A DNA stretch of 64,000 nucleotides from assembly GCA_002900995.3 (NCBI GenBank), contig CM035304.1, positions 1,223,498 to 1,287,497 of the forward strand, in the 5' to 3' direction. A program made the translations under genes and the position numbers. Position 1 is the first letter of the stretch; every line of letters begins with the position of its first letter. This document shows, in pieces, positions 23,809-33,950 of this stretch. The notes beneath the pieces were generated by a model that did not search any database, was not told the origin of the DNA, and worked only from the letters and a program-made list of their open reading frames with translations. Origin of the DNA: Ganoderma boninense. Taxonomy: Eukaryota > Basidiomycota > Agaricomycetes > Polyporales > Polyporaceae.

Positions 23809-25554
23809 ATGCCGTCCTTCAACCGCCTCCTCGTTCTCGCCGTCATCGCCATTTCGGCCTCCGTCCAGTCCGCCCCCGTGGGCCCCGATACCGGTTATGT
23901 ACGTTGCGTCCAATATGCCACCGTTTCATTCATATACTGAGTTGCTTCTTTGTAGGGAATTTTTCCGATCGAGGGCGGCTTAGTCCCCGCCCCCGGTGTC
24001 AACCAGGGCGGCATCGTACCTGCACCCTCTGATGATGGCGATCTGGTGCCTGCACCCAGCGCCAACGAGCTTGATGAACAGGATATCAGCCTGGACCTCG
24101 ATGAACGCGACTTGGACGAGGAAGATGTCGACCTCGAGGATGACGACGTTGACGATCTCGAGACACGCGACTTAGATGACGAGGACGACATCAATCTCGA
24201 CGAAGAGGACGACGCCGTCGAGGAGGATGAGGAGGATGCTCTCGAGCGCCGTGCGGCCAAGAAGACGAAGGCCGCGCCGAAGCCGAAGACCACTAAAGCG
24301 GCCGCGCCGAAGACCATCAAGGCGAAGACTACCAAGGTCAAGACGACGGCGAAGGCGACCGCGACGAAGCCTGCGAAGACGACCAAGGTCAAGACCACAG
24401 CTAAGCCTAAGCCTACGAAGACTGCGAAGATCACGACAAAGGCTGCGAAGACGGCCAAACCTTCGAAGACTACGAAGACAACGGGGACGGCGGCACCGAG
24501 CGCGGTAAGTGTTCATTCTACCCAGCCAATCTCGTGGTAGTCTCATAATCTGACCTTTCATTTGACAGTGTCCCATCAAGAAGCCGGTGAAGAAACCCAG
24601 GGCATTCACCGCCCGCGCGTACGACTACATTGCGCACCTCTTCGAGCGCGACAATGAGGAGTTTGTTGGTTGGCACGGCACCAATAGCGTGCGTCCCGTT
24701 CCTCTCTGCTCGCGGTACTGATACTATGCGCTGACGCATCGCGCAGGACACGGCTGCGTTCTGGGCAGCCAAGGGGCAAATCGAAAAGCCGGTCAAGCCG
24801 GACGGCTTCCTCGACTTCCTCGGCATCGGCTCCGGGTCCAGCAGCGCAGGCGCGAGCGGCGCCGACGCAGAAATTGGGCCCGGGCTGTACGTCGCCGACA
24901 ACAAGGACACGTACGTAGCATGCGACTGTTTCTCCGTGCGCGACTGCTCACGTATTGGTATTGTGCGTGCACACCACACAGGGGAATCATCTTCGCAAAC
25001 ATCAACGCGGGGCAGAACAAGGGCACGACGCCCGCGCTGTGCGCGATCTTCGCCAAGTCGTCCGGGAACTGGCGCAACTTCATCCGCAAGGCGTTCATCC
25101 CGGAGAACCTCGTCGGCGACTCCGCGGACAAGACCAGGGCGGCCGCGCTCGAGAACGCGCGCCTCGCGCACATCAGGACCGCCGTGCCCGGGGTCACCGC
25201 CACGAGCGTCGTCAAGTTCGCGCTCTTTGACCGCAAGAGTGCGTGTCGTCTCGTTTCCATCTAGATCTCGGCATTGCTTGTGTTGCTGACGGGAAGTGGA
25301 CGCGCCCTCCGATTGCAATTACAGAGAAGAGCGGGCAGATGGTGCTCCCGCAGACGATCGGGAGCCAGTTCTTCGCCAAGTGTTTCAAGGTCGAGGGCGG
25401 CGATGTGGCTCAGAGCGACAAGGCGGCCTCGGACGTGGGCACGCAGACGTTCCCTGCCTTCGCGTACAACGGCGCCACGCTCCGTCGCCTCTGGGACATC
25501 GCACCTGAAGTGCCTCCAAGTCAGCCTGTGGAAGGTGAGGGATCATGCGCCTAG
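23809..25554 (+). CDS. Secreted ADP-ribosyltransferase-like protein, tandem copy 2
   Basis: Six exons: 23809-23898, 23956-24504, 24569-24688, 24747-24910, 24982-25238 and 25325-25554; 469 aa, all phases consistent. A signal peptide (about 21 residues) is followed by the longest acidic pro-region of the family, about residues 65-125, almost all Asp/Glu, ending at LERRAAK, a Kex2-type site. The Lys/Ala/Thr/Pro repeat runs to about residue 213. The globular domain has CPIKKPVKKP, EFVGWHGTNS, IGPGLYVADN and GTTPALCAIFAKSSGNWR. WHGT and GLYV are the His and Tyr motifs of ADP-ribosyltransferases. A 20-residue Gly/Ser-rich insertion (around GSGSSSAGASG) lies between them. No TM segment besides the signal. 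Highest coding GC of the three copies. Confidence 0.72.
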
Positions 25555-26585
25555 ATGGATGGTGTTGCGGCATCTGTAAAGATATGTTCAGGCTGTGCAG
25601 TAATGAGGAATATTTGATGACAGCAACGATTGTATAATGCCCTCTGAGCCTGATGCACGGCGCACTCGACGGTTGGGGCTGAATATGTCTGGAGGATAAG
25701 TAACCGCCAAGCGCTAAGCTACAAGCGGAGCACAAGCAGTCGTTTTCTCCGAACATAATTCCGCGTGCATTTCCGATCGGAGACAGTCGGAGACTCTGAG
25801 TTTTAGGATCTGACTTTGGAATCGCGGCAAGCACTGCCACACTTGGGGTGTTTCCTTGCCACACCGCCACGACCACCTTGCTGTCCCACCGTCTAAGTGC
25901 ACTTTGCTTCGCATGCCATGCCCACGATTCGACTTGTAAACCGGCCGCGGGCCTTTTGAAGTCGTTGGACTGGCACCTATCAGCTTGGAGCTCCGACTTT
26001 TGAATCGCCCAGTAGCGCCCAGTACTTAGTATCCCGCTGAGGCACATCAACGAAACCAGCGCTGACGAGATGGCTTACGGCAAAGAGATTCGGACGCGTC
26101 TCCCGGGGAGCTGCTCCACAGCATTGCATAGGTTGGAGCGACCGATTCCATGGGGCTCTACATTGCTCACGCCCTCGTAGGCCGGGATTTGACGTTTCGG
26201 ACTCGGCAATAAGTACGCTGGGATTTATCAAGGGGCCGGCGCATTGATACTCAATTGATCCTAGATCCAGAGCAGACCGAGACCACCATCTGGGGGATGG
26301 GAGTCACTGAGCGGCTTAGCCGTAGCACCGCACCTACTGGACTTTTCCACATGGACGATGTGGACGGACAATGCCCCCGCCGGTGGGATGTCGTTTAACG
26401 TGAGATTCGCACCTAGTTAGCTCTTCAATCGTGTACTCAAGTCGTTATGCCTCTCTTGGAACGTGTGTCACAACAGATGGTTCGGCTGCCCCGGCCTTCT
26501 TTCTGCACGCCGGAACTTTGTAGCACATGCGCTCCCAAACTCGATCATCGAATGCAGTGGAGGAAAGCGGTTTGTATTTCTTCAG
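25555..26585. other. Degenerate spacer between ART-like copies 2 and 3
   Basis: No intact gene. 26030-26420 is related to 18905-19290. Several short broken frames only. Confidence 0.4.
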
Positions 26586-26856
26586 CGCCGATGATGATTG
26601 ACGCACATCGTCCACCATAAAAGCCCTCCATGTTCTGAGCTATCTCTCCAGCTCGTTTTCTCTTTCTCTTTCTCTTCGAGCCACCTTTCCTCTATTCTTT
26701 TCGATTCTTTCAGCTGGTAGGCTACATCTACTCCATGCTTGGCCTATGACGTTCGTGGCTAATAACCGTCCTACAGCTGCGCGGCTGTTCTTTCAGCATC
26801 TATCCGTCCTTATTCCCTCGCACGTAACGCCTTAACGTCACGCTCGCACGCCAATA
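26586..26856 (+). promoter_or_regulatory. Promoter and 5' UTR intron of ART-like gene 3
   Basis: GATTGACGCACATCGTCC (about 26589-26606) is followed by CATAAAAG, then a CTTTCTCTTTC tract and a 5' UTR intron at 26716-26776 (AGCTG before GTAGGC; CTACAG before CTGCGCGGCT). It closely parallels copy 1. Confidence 0.65.
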
Positions 26857-29431
26857 ATGCCCTCCTTCGACCGTCTTCTCATTCTTTCCGTGCTCGCACT
26901 CGCGGCCTCCAGTATCTCCGCACCCGTTCAAGACACGAACCCTGGCCATGTACGTTGCATCGAATCTTCTCCAGCTGTTGCGCGCCCTTAAGTCCTTGTA
27001 GAGCCTTGTGCCGGCCGAGGGCGGTCTTGTGCACGTCCCCGGTGTCAACCAGGGCGACGTACCGACTGCGCTCAGTGCAAACGAGGACGATGCTGACGAC
27101 TACGACTTTGACGAAGAGGACTCGATTCTTGAGCGCCGCGCGGCCAAGACCACGAAGAAAACGCCGAAGCCGAAGATTACCAAGGTAGCTAAACCGAAGA
27201 CCACCAAGGCGAAGACGGTGGCAAAGGCGACACCGACGAAGCACGCAAAGCCGACCAAGGCGAAGACTACAGCTAAGCCCACGAAGTCCGCCAAAGCCAC
27301 GGCAAAGCCTGCAAAGACGAAGACGACTAAGTCGGCAACCAGGACTGCGAGTGCCACAGGAGCGGCGAAGCCGAGCGCAGTAGGAGTCATTCCATAGAGA
27401 CTATCCATATTAGCCACTGAATCTTGGTTTTTATTTGATAGTGTCCCATCAAGAAGCCGGCGAAGAAGCACAAGTTCTTTGCCTCCCGGGCGTATGACTA
27501 TATCTTGTCCCTCTTCAAGCGGGATGCCCAAGAGTTCATCGGCTGGCACGGTACCAACAGCGTACGCCCACGTCCATCTGAGATTCAGGTTTAAATTCCT
27601 GACACCTTGAACAGAACACTGCGGCCTTCTGGAAGTCCGTTCAGGGCCAGGTCAAGAAGCCTCCTGCAGGCGGGAGCGGGGCCGGTGCTATCCTCGGGCC
27701 AGGTCTGTACATCACGGATGACAAGGAGACGTATGTGCCCTTTTTCATGCACTCCATACTTGCCAACGCATGGCATGAACTGAGCACCTTGCTTGCTGCA
27801 CCTGCACAGGGCCGCCAGCTACGCAGTGGGGAACTCGGCGAACAACAAGGGCACCACTCCCGCGCTGTGCGCGATCTTCGCCTCGTCGTCCGCGAATTGG
27901 CGGACCGTCATCCGCAAGGCGTTCATTCCGGAGGCTCTCAAGGGCTCCTCCGCAGAGAAGGAGAAACAGCGCATCGCGTACATCAAAGATGATGCCGTAC
28001 CCGGGGTGCACGCAGAGACCGTTGTCAGGTTTGCCGTCCACGACCCGAAAAGTGCGTAGCATGATTCTCAGATTTCACGTAGTACGAAACTGACCGGTCG
28101 GCGGTGGCGGTCGTCGTCAGGCTCCTAAAACCACCCGCTCGTACAGTGTCCTCGATCCCCAGTACTCCAGCGGGGGTCAGGCTATATACTCCAGGAGATA
28201 ACCGAGCTTAGTCATGTACCGAGCAGCCGAGATACTTGTTATGGAAGAAATGTGGGATGAGGACACTGTAGAGCGGCTGGCCTTTCAAGTCGTCCGACAA
28301 TCCTCCGGGCCCGAAGCGCGCGCCCGGATAAAGCCAGATAAGTCGAAGACTAATGAAGATTTTGGCCGGTAAGCTTTTCGCGCGTCTGCGCTGCAGACTG
28401 CCCGCGACGAGCTCCCAAATCTCGACAGCTGGCCCTGGGACACTTGAACAATGGCGCATCGACTCCAACAGCACAGTGGTGTATGGAGAGATGTCTTTCC
28501 GACATGGCGGGACAAGAATAGCGAGCGCGAGAGCCCGGGCGGGCGACGCAGCTCCTCTGCAGGTCCTCCAAGTATCCCCCATAGCGTAGCCCCACTATCT
28601 CAGCTTCGCTCCGACTTATATTGCTTCGCAATGTGTTAAATATATTTATTGAAGTACTGTATTACATGCATTGATAGTTCTGCTAGAATACTAGAGCTAT
28701 GCATGTCCTCGCGCTGACAGTCAAGCTCAGGGCGCCCTTGCACTGTCCGCCCGGGCTCTCGCGCTCGCTATTCTTGTCCCGCCATGTCGGAAAGACATCT
28801 CTCCATACACCACTGTGCTGTTGGAGTCGATGCGCCATTGTTCAAGTGTCCCAGGGCCAGCTGTCGAGATTTGGGAGCTCGTCGCGGGCAGTCTGCAGCG
28901 CAGACGCGCGAAAAGCTTACCGGCCAAAATCTTCATTAGTCTTCGACTTATCTGGCTTTATCCGGGCGCGCGCTTCGGGCCCGGAGGATTGTCGGACGAC
29001 TTGAAAGGCCAGCCGCTCTACAGTGTCCTCATCCCACATTTCTTCCATAACAAGTATCTCGGCTGCTCGGTACATGACTAAGCTCGGTTATCTCCTGGAG
29101 TATATAGCCTGACCCCCGCTGGAGTACTGGGGATCGAGGACACTGTACGAGCGGGTGGTTTTAGGAGCCTGGGTCGTCGTCTGGTACTCCAGATGGGATT
29201 GGCGAGATGGTGATTCCATCCTCGGATCTGACCGAGAAGCTGGGCCACTTCGTAGCGAAGTGCTTCACTGTCGACCCGAAGAGTGGGCAAGTCGTTGACA
29301 GCGACCGCGCGGCCTCCAGCGAAGGGACGACAACATTCCCAGAGCTCAGCTACGACGGTGCCAGGCTTCGTCAGGAATGGAACATTACACCAGAGCAGAG
29401 CGGAGCCCCAGCGGCCCCGGCATGCGGCTAG
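26857..29431 (+). CDS. Secreted ADP-ribosyltransferase-like protein, tandem copy 3 (transposon in last intron)
   Basis: Six exons: 26857-26949, 27002-27379, 27442-27561, 27615-27730, 27810-28051 and 29193-29431; 395 aa, phases consistent. It has the same order as its sisters: signal peptide, short acidic region, LERRAAK, Lys/Thr/Ala repeat, CPIKKPAKK, EFIGWHGTNS, LGPGLYITDD and GTTPALCAIFASSSANWR. The last intron (28052-29192) is 1,141 bp, against 77-86 bp in copies 1 and 2, because a 1,054-bp foldback element was inserted in it. Donor GTGCGT and acceptor CTCCAG are intact and the last exon remains in frame, so the protein is still encoded if the long intron is spliced. A hairpin this long could lower splicing or invite premature polyadenylation. 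Confidence 0.68.
28118..28542 (+). repeat. Left terminal inverted repeat, 425 bp
   Basis: Reverse complement of 28747-29171. The match stops sharply at 28542/28747, where GGG faces TCC. Confidence 0.92.
28747..29171 (-). repeat. Right terminal inverted repeat, 425 bp
   Basis: Reverse complement of 28118-28542. It ends with CCTG just before the second copy of the 9-bp target duplication. Confidence 0.92.
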
Positions 29432-29639
29432 GTCCGCTTAGCGTTGTACTTACTTCTAGTGGTCGGAGGGAATGATTATGGTGGAATCCGAGTCGACATT
29501 TTGACGAGGAGTTCATGGGATTTATGACGAGATCTTTTACATGCGGATATTCTGTCCGACATGATATGTCTACTGTGCATCAAGGCCTTTCGTCCAGAGG
29601 GGTGGGGTTGGTATAACTGAACGACCGCGCGTACGCCAC

Positions 29640-29940
29640 ATCACGCACCCCTTCGCGCTGAATAACAAGGAGGCACGGGTGACGGCACCAACAGTGTGCA
29701 TTCTGGTTAAGCAATTATCCCAGAACGGATTGTCGGGAACACCCCTTCAGTGAAGAAGCGCGTCGCTCGAGTGTGCACCTCGACGCTCGCTTTCTCGGAG
29801 TCTCCCTCTACGACGTCTGGAACTCACCGACCGTGCGCACATTACAAAGAAGTTGAAGACCCGTCAACTGCTGATCCCGGAGTCGCTGGCAAGCCACTTC
29901 TCGACGAAATGCTTGAAGGTCGCAGGCGACGCCTAGGCTA
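29640..29940 (+). pseudogene. Decayed ADP-ribosyltransferase-like copy, 3' end of array
   Basis: Fragments of the family in order: GACGGCACCAACAGTGTG (the HGTNS exon end; the His codon is now Asp), then a CCAGAACGGAT piece like the SSQNWR exon, then a stretch reading IPESLASHF-TKCLKVAGDA (compare IPESIASHFFAKCF in copy 1), followed by a stop. No signal peptide or repeat exon is visible. Internal deletions and frame loss mark it as dead. Confidence 0.6.
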
Positions 29941-30397
29941 AACGAGACCCGCGGCCTCTATCATGGGCATGGCCACAAAGTAGACAAGCTTGTTCTCGAT
30001 TGGAAGATAGTGCCAGAGAGTACCGGAGGTTGGGACTAGGATCTGGTACTGCCTAGTATGAAGCAGATATGTACCGCGCGTCAGCCCGAGTTGCTTGAAT
30101 TTAAACACGGAGATATTGTCTTATATTGAATAGTGGCCTGAGAGACGTCGAGCGTGGTGGACTCGAATAGATGAGAATGGGTGGTCCTTGTACATGTGGG
30201 TGACTTGGACGTCGAAAGGCGAGAAGGGAGGTTTTGTATAAGCGCCCAAACGGGCCTGCCGGAAGAGCCCGGAGAGTGGCGGGCCGAGGAGAGTCTGGAC
30301 CGTTTTGCTGTCGACGTCTGCCTGAGCATCCGTCGGTCGCTGCTGTCTCCTCTTCCGCTCACGGTCCCTGCCACCTTCCTGGGCTTGTGCTCGCTCG
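29941..30397. other. Spacer before the RRM-like gene
   Basis: Continuation of the ART-like relic flank, then the promoter side of the gene at 30398. No gene seen. Confidence 0.4.
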
Positions 30398-32273
30398 ATG
30401 TCGTCTATAGCGCTCTCATGCGCACGCTCATCCCGCGTCGTCGCTACACGGCGCGCAGCCCGGGCATTCGCCACCGAAACCCTCGCGTCGGGCTCGTCTA
30501 CTCCTGCTCAGGACCTCCCATCCCCCGCGAACGCCAGCAGTTCGAGGCGGCAACGACAGGAAATCAACTCTACCGACCATGACGGCAAGTCTGTCTACGT
30601 CAGAACCTGGGACGAGATTGGCTCTATGCCCGAGTTCTTTGCCATCCTACGTGGGGTGGAGAAACGGTTTGGGCCGGTGCGGGAATTTAGGGTAGCTCGG
30701 GTGAGTCTTTGCCGTTCCCCCAAGTCCTTCCCTTTTGTATGTGCGTCGTATCCCCTATGTGGATTGCGCACGAGTAAACTGTTGTGCGATAACTGTGGTC
30801 GTATGACCGAGCAGGCCCGTAGTCTTCTCCGGAGCTGCAAGTAGTACTTTCTTTCTGCAGGTCCACAAGGAAGCCGTCCCGGACGCTCTCTCATAAGCAG
30901 TGTCAACACTACTTCCCAGCCTCCCCAGAAAGGCTTCACACGTTCTTCCTCATTTCGAGGGCGTGCAAGTGTATAACCGCCTCCAGCCAATGAGGCTCAC
31001 GAGTGCGCCCCCGCTGGACAGCCGGAGGATGGCCTCGAAATGTACATACTCGTCCCCAGTCTACGTTCTCCAGCATTTTACCTTCGTTCCGCACATAACC
31101 CACATGTCTTCTCCCGCTGACCGCCAACTCGGCACACCCCCAGGACCCCGACATCACGACCAACTACCACAGCTACTTCATGCTCGAGTTCGCCGATGAC
31201 GCCGCCTTCGAGCGCATCCCCGCCAACGGCACCAACATCAAGGTCGCCGTCCCCGTCGTCAAGAAGGACCTCCCCGGCGGGCTCGGCCTCGCGGACCTCC
31301 AGGGGCTCCTCAACTCGCAGGAGCGCGACCCCAACCTTTCCCCCGACGCCCCCGAGGGGGCCGCGCCAGGGCTCGGGCTCTACGGCGCCCCCATCACCGT
31401 CGTGGATGCCCCGGACCGCCCCACACGCGTCGTCGAGGTCGTCGTCCAGCGTGCCAGTGCGTCCTGTCTCCCTTCGTCTTTCCCCCATCATCTTTCCCTC
31501 CTTTTCTGTTTCCTTTTCTCTCCATTGCCTGTGGATGTCGTGCTGACATGTCCGTCTCTCCACACCCCACAGAGCGCGACGCGACGTCGTTCCCGCGCCA
31601 GCGCTCGCTGCACGCGAACCGCGCCTTCGGCCCCGCCTTCTTCGAGTGGGGCGGCTTCTACGCGCCCACGCCCGAGGACCCGCGCCCCGTCCCCGCGGAC
31701 ATGGCCGCCGCGCTCGAGAAGTGGCGCGAGTTCACGCTGAACGACCCCCGCCGCGCGCCGCGCTCCGGCGCCGCGGGAGGAGCGGGAGGAGGGGGGACGG
31801 AGGTGTGGCGCGAGGCCGAGGCGGCGCACCGCGCGGCGGAGGAGGAGGCGGCGCGGCGGAGAGAGATGGAGATGATGCTCAAGGGCGCGGAGGAGCCTGT
31901 TGCGTGGAAGCCGACGCAGTTGACCACGGAGGCGACGGCGACCACGGCGAAGGCGAAGGCGCAGGTGCAGGTGCGGGAGGCCGGTGCTGCGGATGCGGTG
32001 GAGGGTGCAGAGGGCGAGGGCGAGGGCGAGGGCGACAAGGCGCCGCGGCTGTCGCGCAAGGAGCAGATCCTGGCGCGGGCGCGGCTGCACGCGAAGATGC
32101 CGGCACCGGATGTGACGGGCGAAGAGGAGGTGGTGGTGGAGCGCGTGGCCAGGAAGCGGGTCGAGAAGAAGAAGCCGAAGTCGCAGCAGCAACAGCAGCA
32201 GGAGATGAAGGAGGCGGAGGTGAGCACGCTCAGGGAGCGGCTCATGCAGCTCGTGGGCGGGAAGTGGTTCTAG
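30398..32273 (+). CDS. Predicted mitochondrial RRM-like protein
   Basis: Three exons (30398-30700, 31144-31456, 31573-32273), phases consistent, 438 aa. The N-terminus (MSSIALSCARSSRVVATRRA) is basic, Ser/Arg/Ala-rich and without acids, like a mitochondrial presequence. Residues about 65-135 look like an RNA-recognition-motif fold: SVYVRTWDEIGSM as strand 1, FFAILRGVEKRFGPVREFRV through helix and strand 2, and SYFMLEFADDAAFERI as strand 3/helix 2. The C-terminal third is Ala/Glu/Lys-rich, with a coiled-coil-like run around WREAEAAHRAAEEEAARRRE, a Gln run, and a conserved-looking end RERLMQLVGGKWF. I cannot name the family; a role in mitochondrial RNA or ribosome biology is inference. Intron 1 is unusually long at 443 bp. 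Confidence 0.65.
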
Positions 32274-33950
32274 GCCTGCTGTGCGGAGGTGGGAGGTGGC
32301 GGTGGAAAGTATGTTACTTGCGGCTTTGGTTAATGTAGTGACGCGCTAGAATGCATAGATCTATCGTGCACTTTCATCTCGACTCTCTTCACCGTGAAGC
32401 TGGGTTCTCGAGCCTTGAGTGCAGGGTTTGCTTTTCGCAGGCAGTGTAAGGGTCCATATGGTAGTCATTACGACTATGGGCTACGGTGTAGTATGGTGGC
32501 TATATGCTCCGAGGGGCTGATTACGACGAATGGTTAGTACTCACGTGGTGTTACGGCAACGCCTAGGGAAAGGGAAGTAGAAGATGGTATATGCTACGAT
32601 GCGCGAATACAATACGGGGGCGAATATTGTATCGTGACGGTTAAGGGCGTGCGTTGGTAAAGTAAGTGTTGTAATGTCAGACTTGAAAGAAATACAAGAT
32701 TGAGATTGTTCGTGAATTGTCTTTGCGAACGTGGTGGCAGTACACTGATAAAGCGATGCTATGGCTACAGAACCCGGGTTGGTGATGATGTGACGAGATG
32801 AATGCGAGTAGGATGAGAGTAATGTCGAGAAACAATGCAAGTCGAAGGAAGTAGGCGGCGGCGAGAGGTGATAGATGGAGTGGATGTGCCGGAAGGGAAG
32901 GAAGGAGGAAGGATGACGGTGTGAGGTGTGCATTTGTTGACGGAGGTAGGACACCTTCCACCGGGGGACGGTGTGGGACAGAGAGTATAATTGGAAGGGA
33001 TGGCGTGTATGGCGAAACGAGACGTGTATTGTGGGGGGTGGGCCGTGTACTGTGGGAGGCAGTCAAGGGGGACGGGACTGCCAAGAATCGAGGAATGTCG
33101 GAGAGGCAGGGTTGTTTGAGATAGGACTGAAGGAAAGAAGAGGAGATGGAGAGACGAGCAGAGGGGGACGTTGAGAGGGACAAATGAAAGCGCGCTGGGA
33201 GGCGAGGAGATAACGGGGAGACACAGAAAGAGACGGACTGAAGGCTACCGAGGACGCGGCCAACGCGCGCGTCACGTCACACGCAGACGCAGATCTCCAG
33301 CGCGCCGCACGAAGTCGATGCGATGGGGGACAGGTGAATCGCACTGGCGTTGGGGGTCGTCGGTAGGACGAGGACTGGTGGGAGCCCCGCACGAGAAGAG
33401 CCTCGCGCGCGGACGGGTCGGCCGCATGCGACGCGAACCCAGGCCGCACGATGTGCAGTGCACAGCTGTCGCATTGAGGATTCTTGGGTATGAGGGGGGC
33501 GAGAAGGATCGAGCACGGCAGCAGACGGGAGGTGGTGGGGCAACCCCAGTGCGCGGAACCGGTGATCAAGCGGTTGCTATGCGCAAGGTGTTGCCAGCTC
33601 CTGCACCACTCTGGCGTGTGGTGTCGAGAGGCGGAAGTGGGGGAATAGCGGTCGTCCAGACCGACAGTATTGGACCGTACGCGTACGGTGGTCGTCGAAG
33701 ACGGGAACCGTAGGCATAGAGAGCACCCGATACGCGCTCTGCGCGCGGAGTGACCAAGATGGTGTACGAGGTTGACGGGGGACAGGGAATAGGAAAAAAT
33801 AAACATCTGTGGATAGAGGAAGGAATTGCGTTCAAATAGAGATGAAACGAGGGCCATGTTCTGGGGTTTTCCGGGGGGTTTTCTGAGCAAGAAGAGATAG
33901 TCCGTGAGATGAGAGAGGGAGAGATAGGAACTCCATTCGGCTCCGAGCAG
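32274..33950. other. Long spacer with purine-rich tract
   Basis: No supported gene. 32860-33260 is strongly purine-rich on the plus strand. A perfect 16-bp palindrome, ACCGTACGCGTACGGT, lies at 33674-33689. A long minus-strand frame at 33063-33890 has only low-complexity Ser/Pro/Arg sequence and no domain. Confidence 0.45.

Larger units (their letters stand above)
28118..29171. mobile_element. Non-autonomous foldback / long-TIR DNA transposon
   Basis: The element is 1,054 bp, begins CAGGCTCC and ends GGAGCCTG. Its two terminal inverted repeats are 425 bp each (28118-28542 and 28747-29171) and appear identical where compared; the centre is 204 bp. It is flanked by a 9-bp target duplication GGTCGTCGT at 28109-28117 and 29172-29180. 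There is no transposase. Long TIRs with a 9-bp duplication fit Mutator-like elements best; hAT or KDZ-type elements (usually 8 bp) are alternatives. Each arm carries an internal inverted pair, 28135-28159 against 28254-28276, around ACAGTGTCCTC, a possible transposase-binding motif. Arm identity implies recent insertion. Confidence 0.9.

Noticed and set aside
20581..27365. Lys/Thr/Pro repeats as a CRISPR-like or satellite array
   Set aside because: The repeats are coding, imperfect and without regular spacers; they encode the cationic tails of the secreted proteins.
28285..29004. Matching open frames of 76 codons in both TIR arms
   Set aside because: They are the same sequence read twice because the arms are inverted copies; no transposase motif.
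31646..32338. Gly/Arg-rich 230-codon frame overlapping the RRM-like gene
   Set aside because: Shadow of the GC-rich exon 3 in another frame.
33063..33890. 275-codon minus-strand open frame
   Set aside because: Low-complexity Ser/Pro/Arg composition, no domain, in the purine-rich spacer downstream of HMG copy 3; probably chance.
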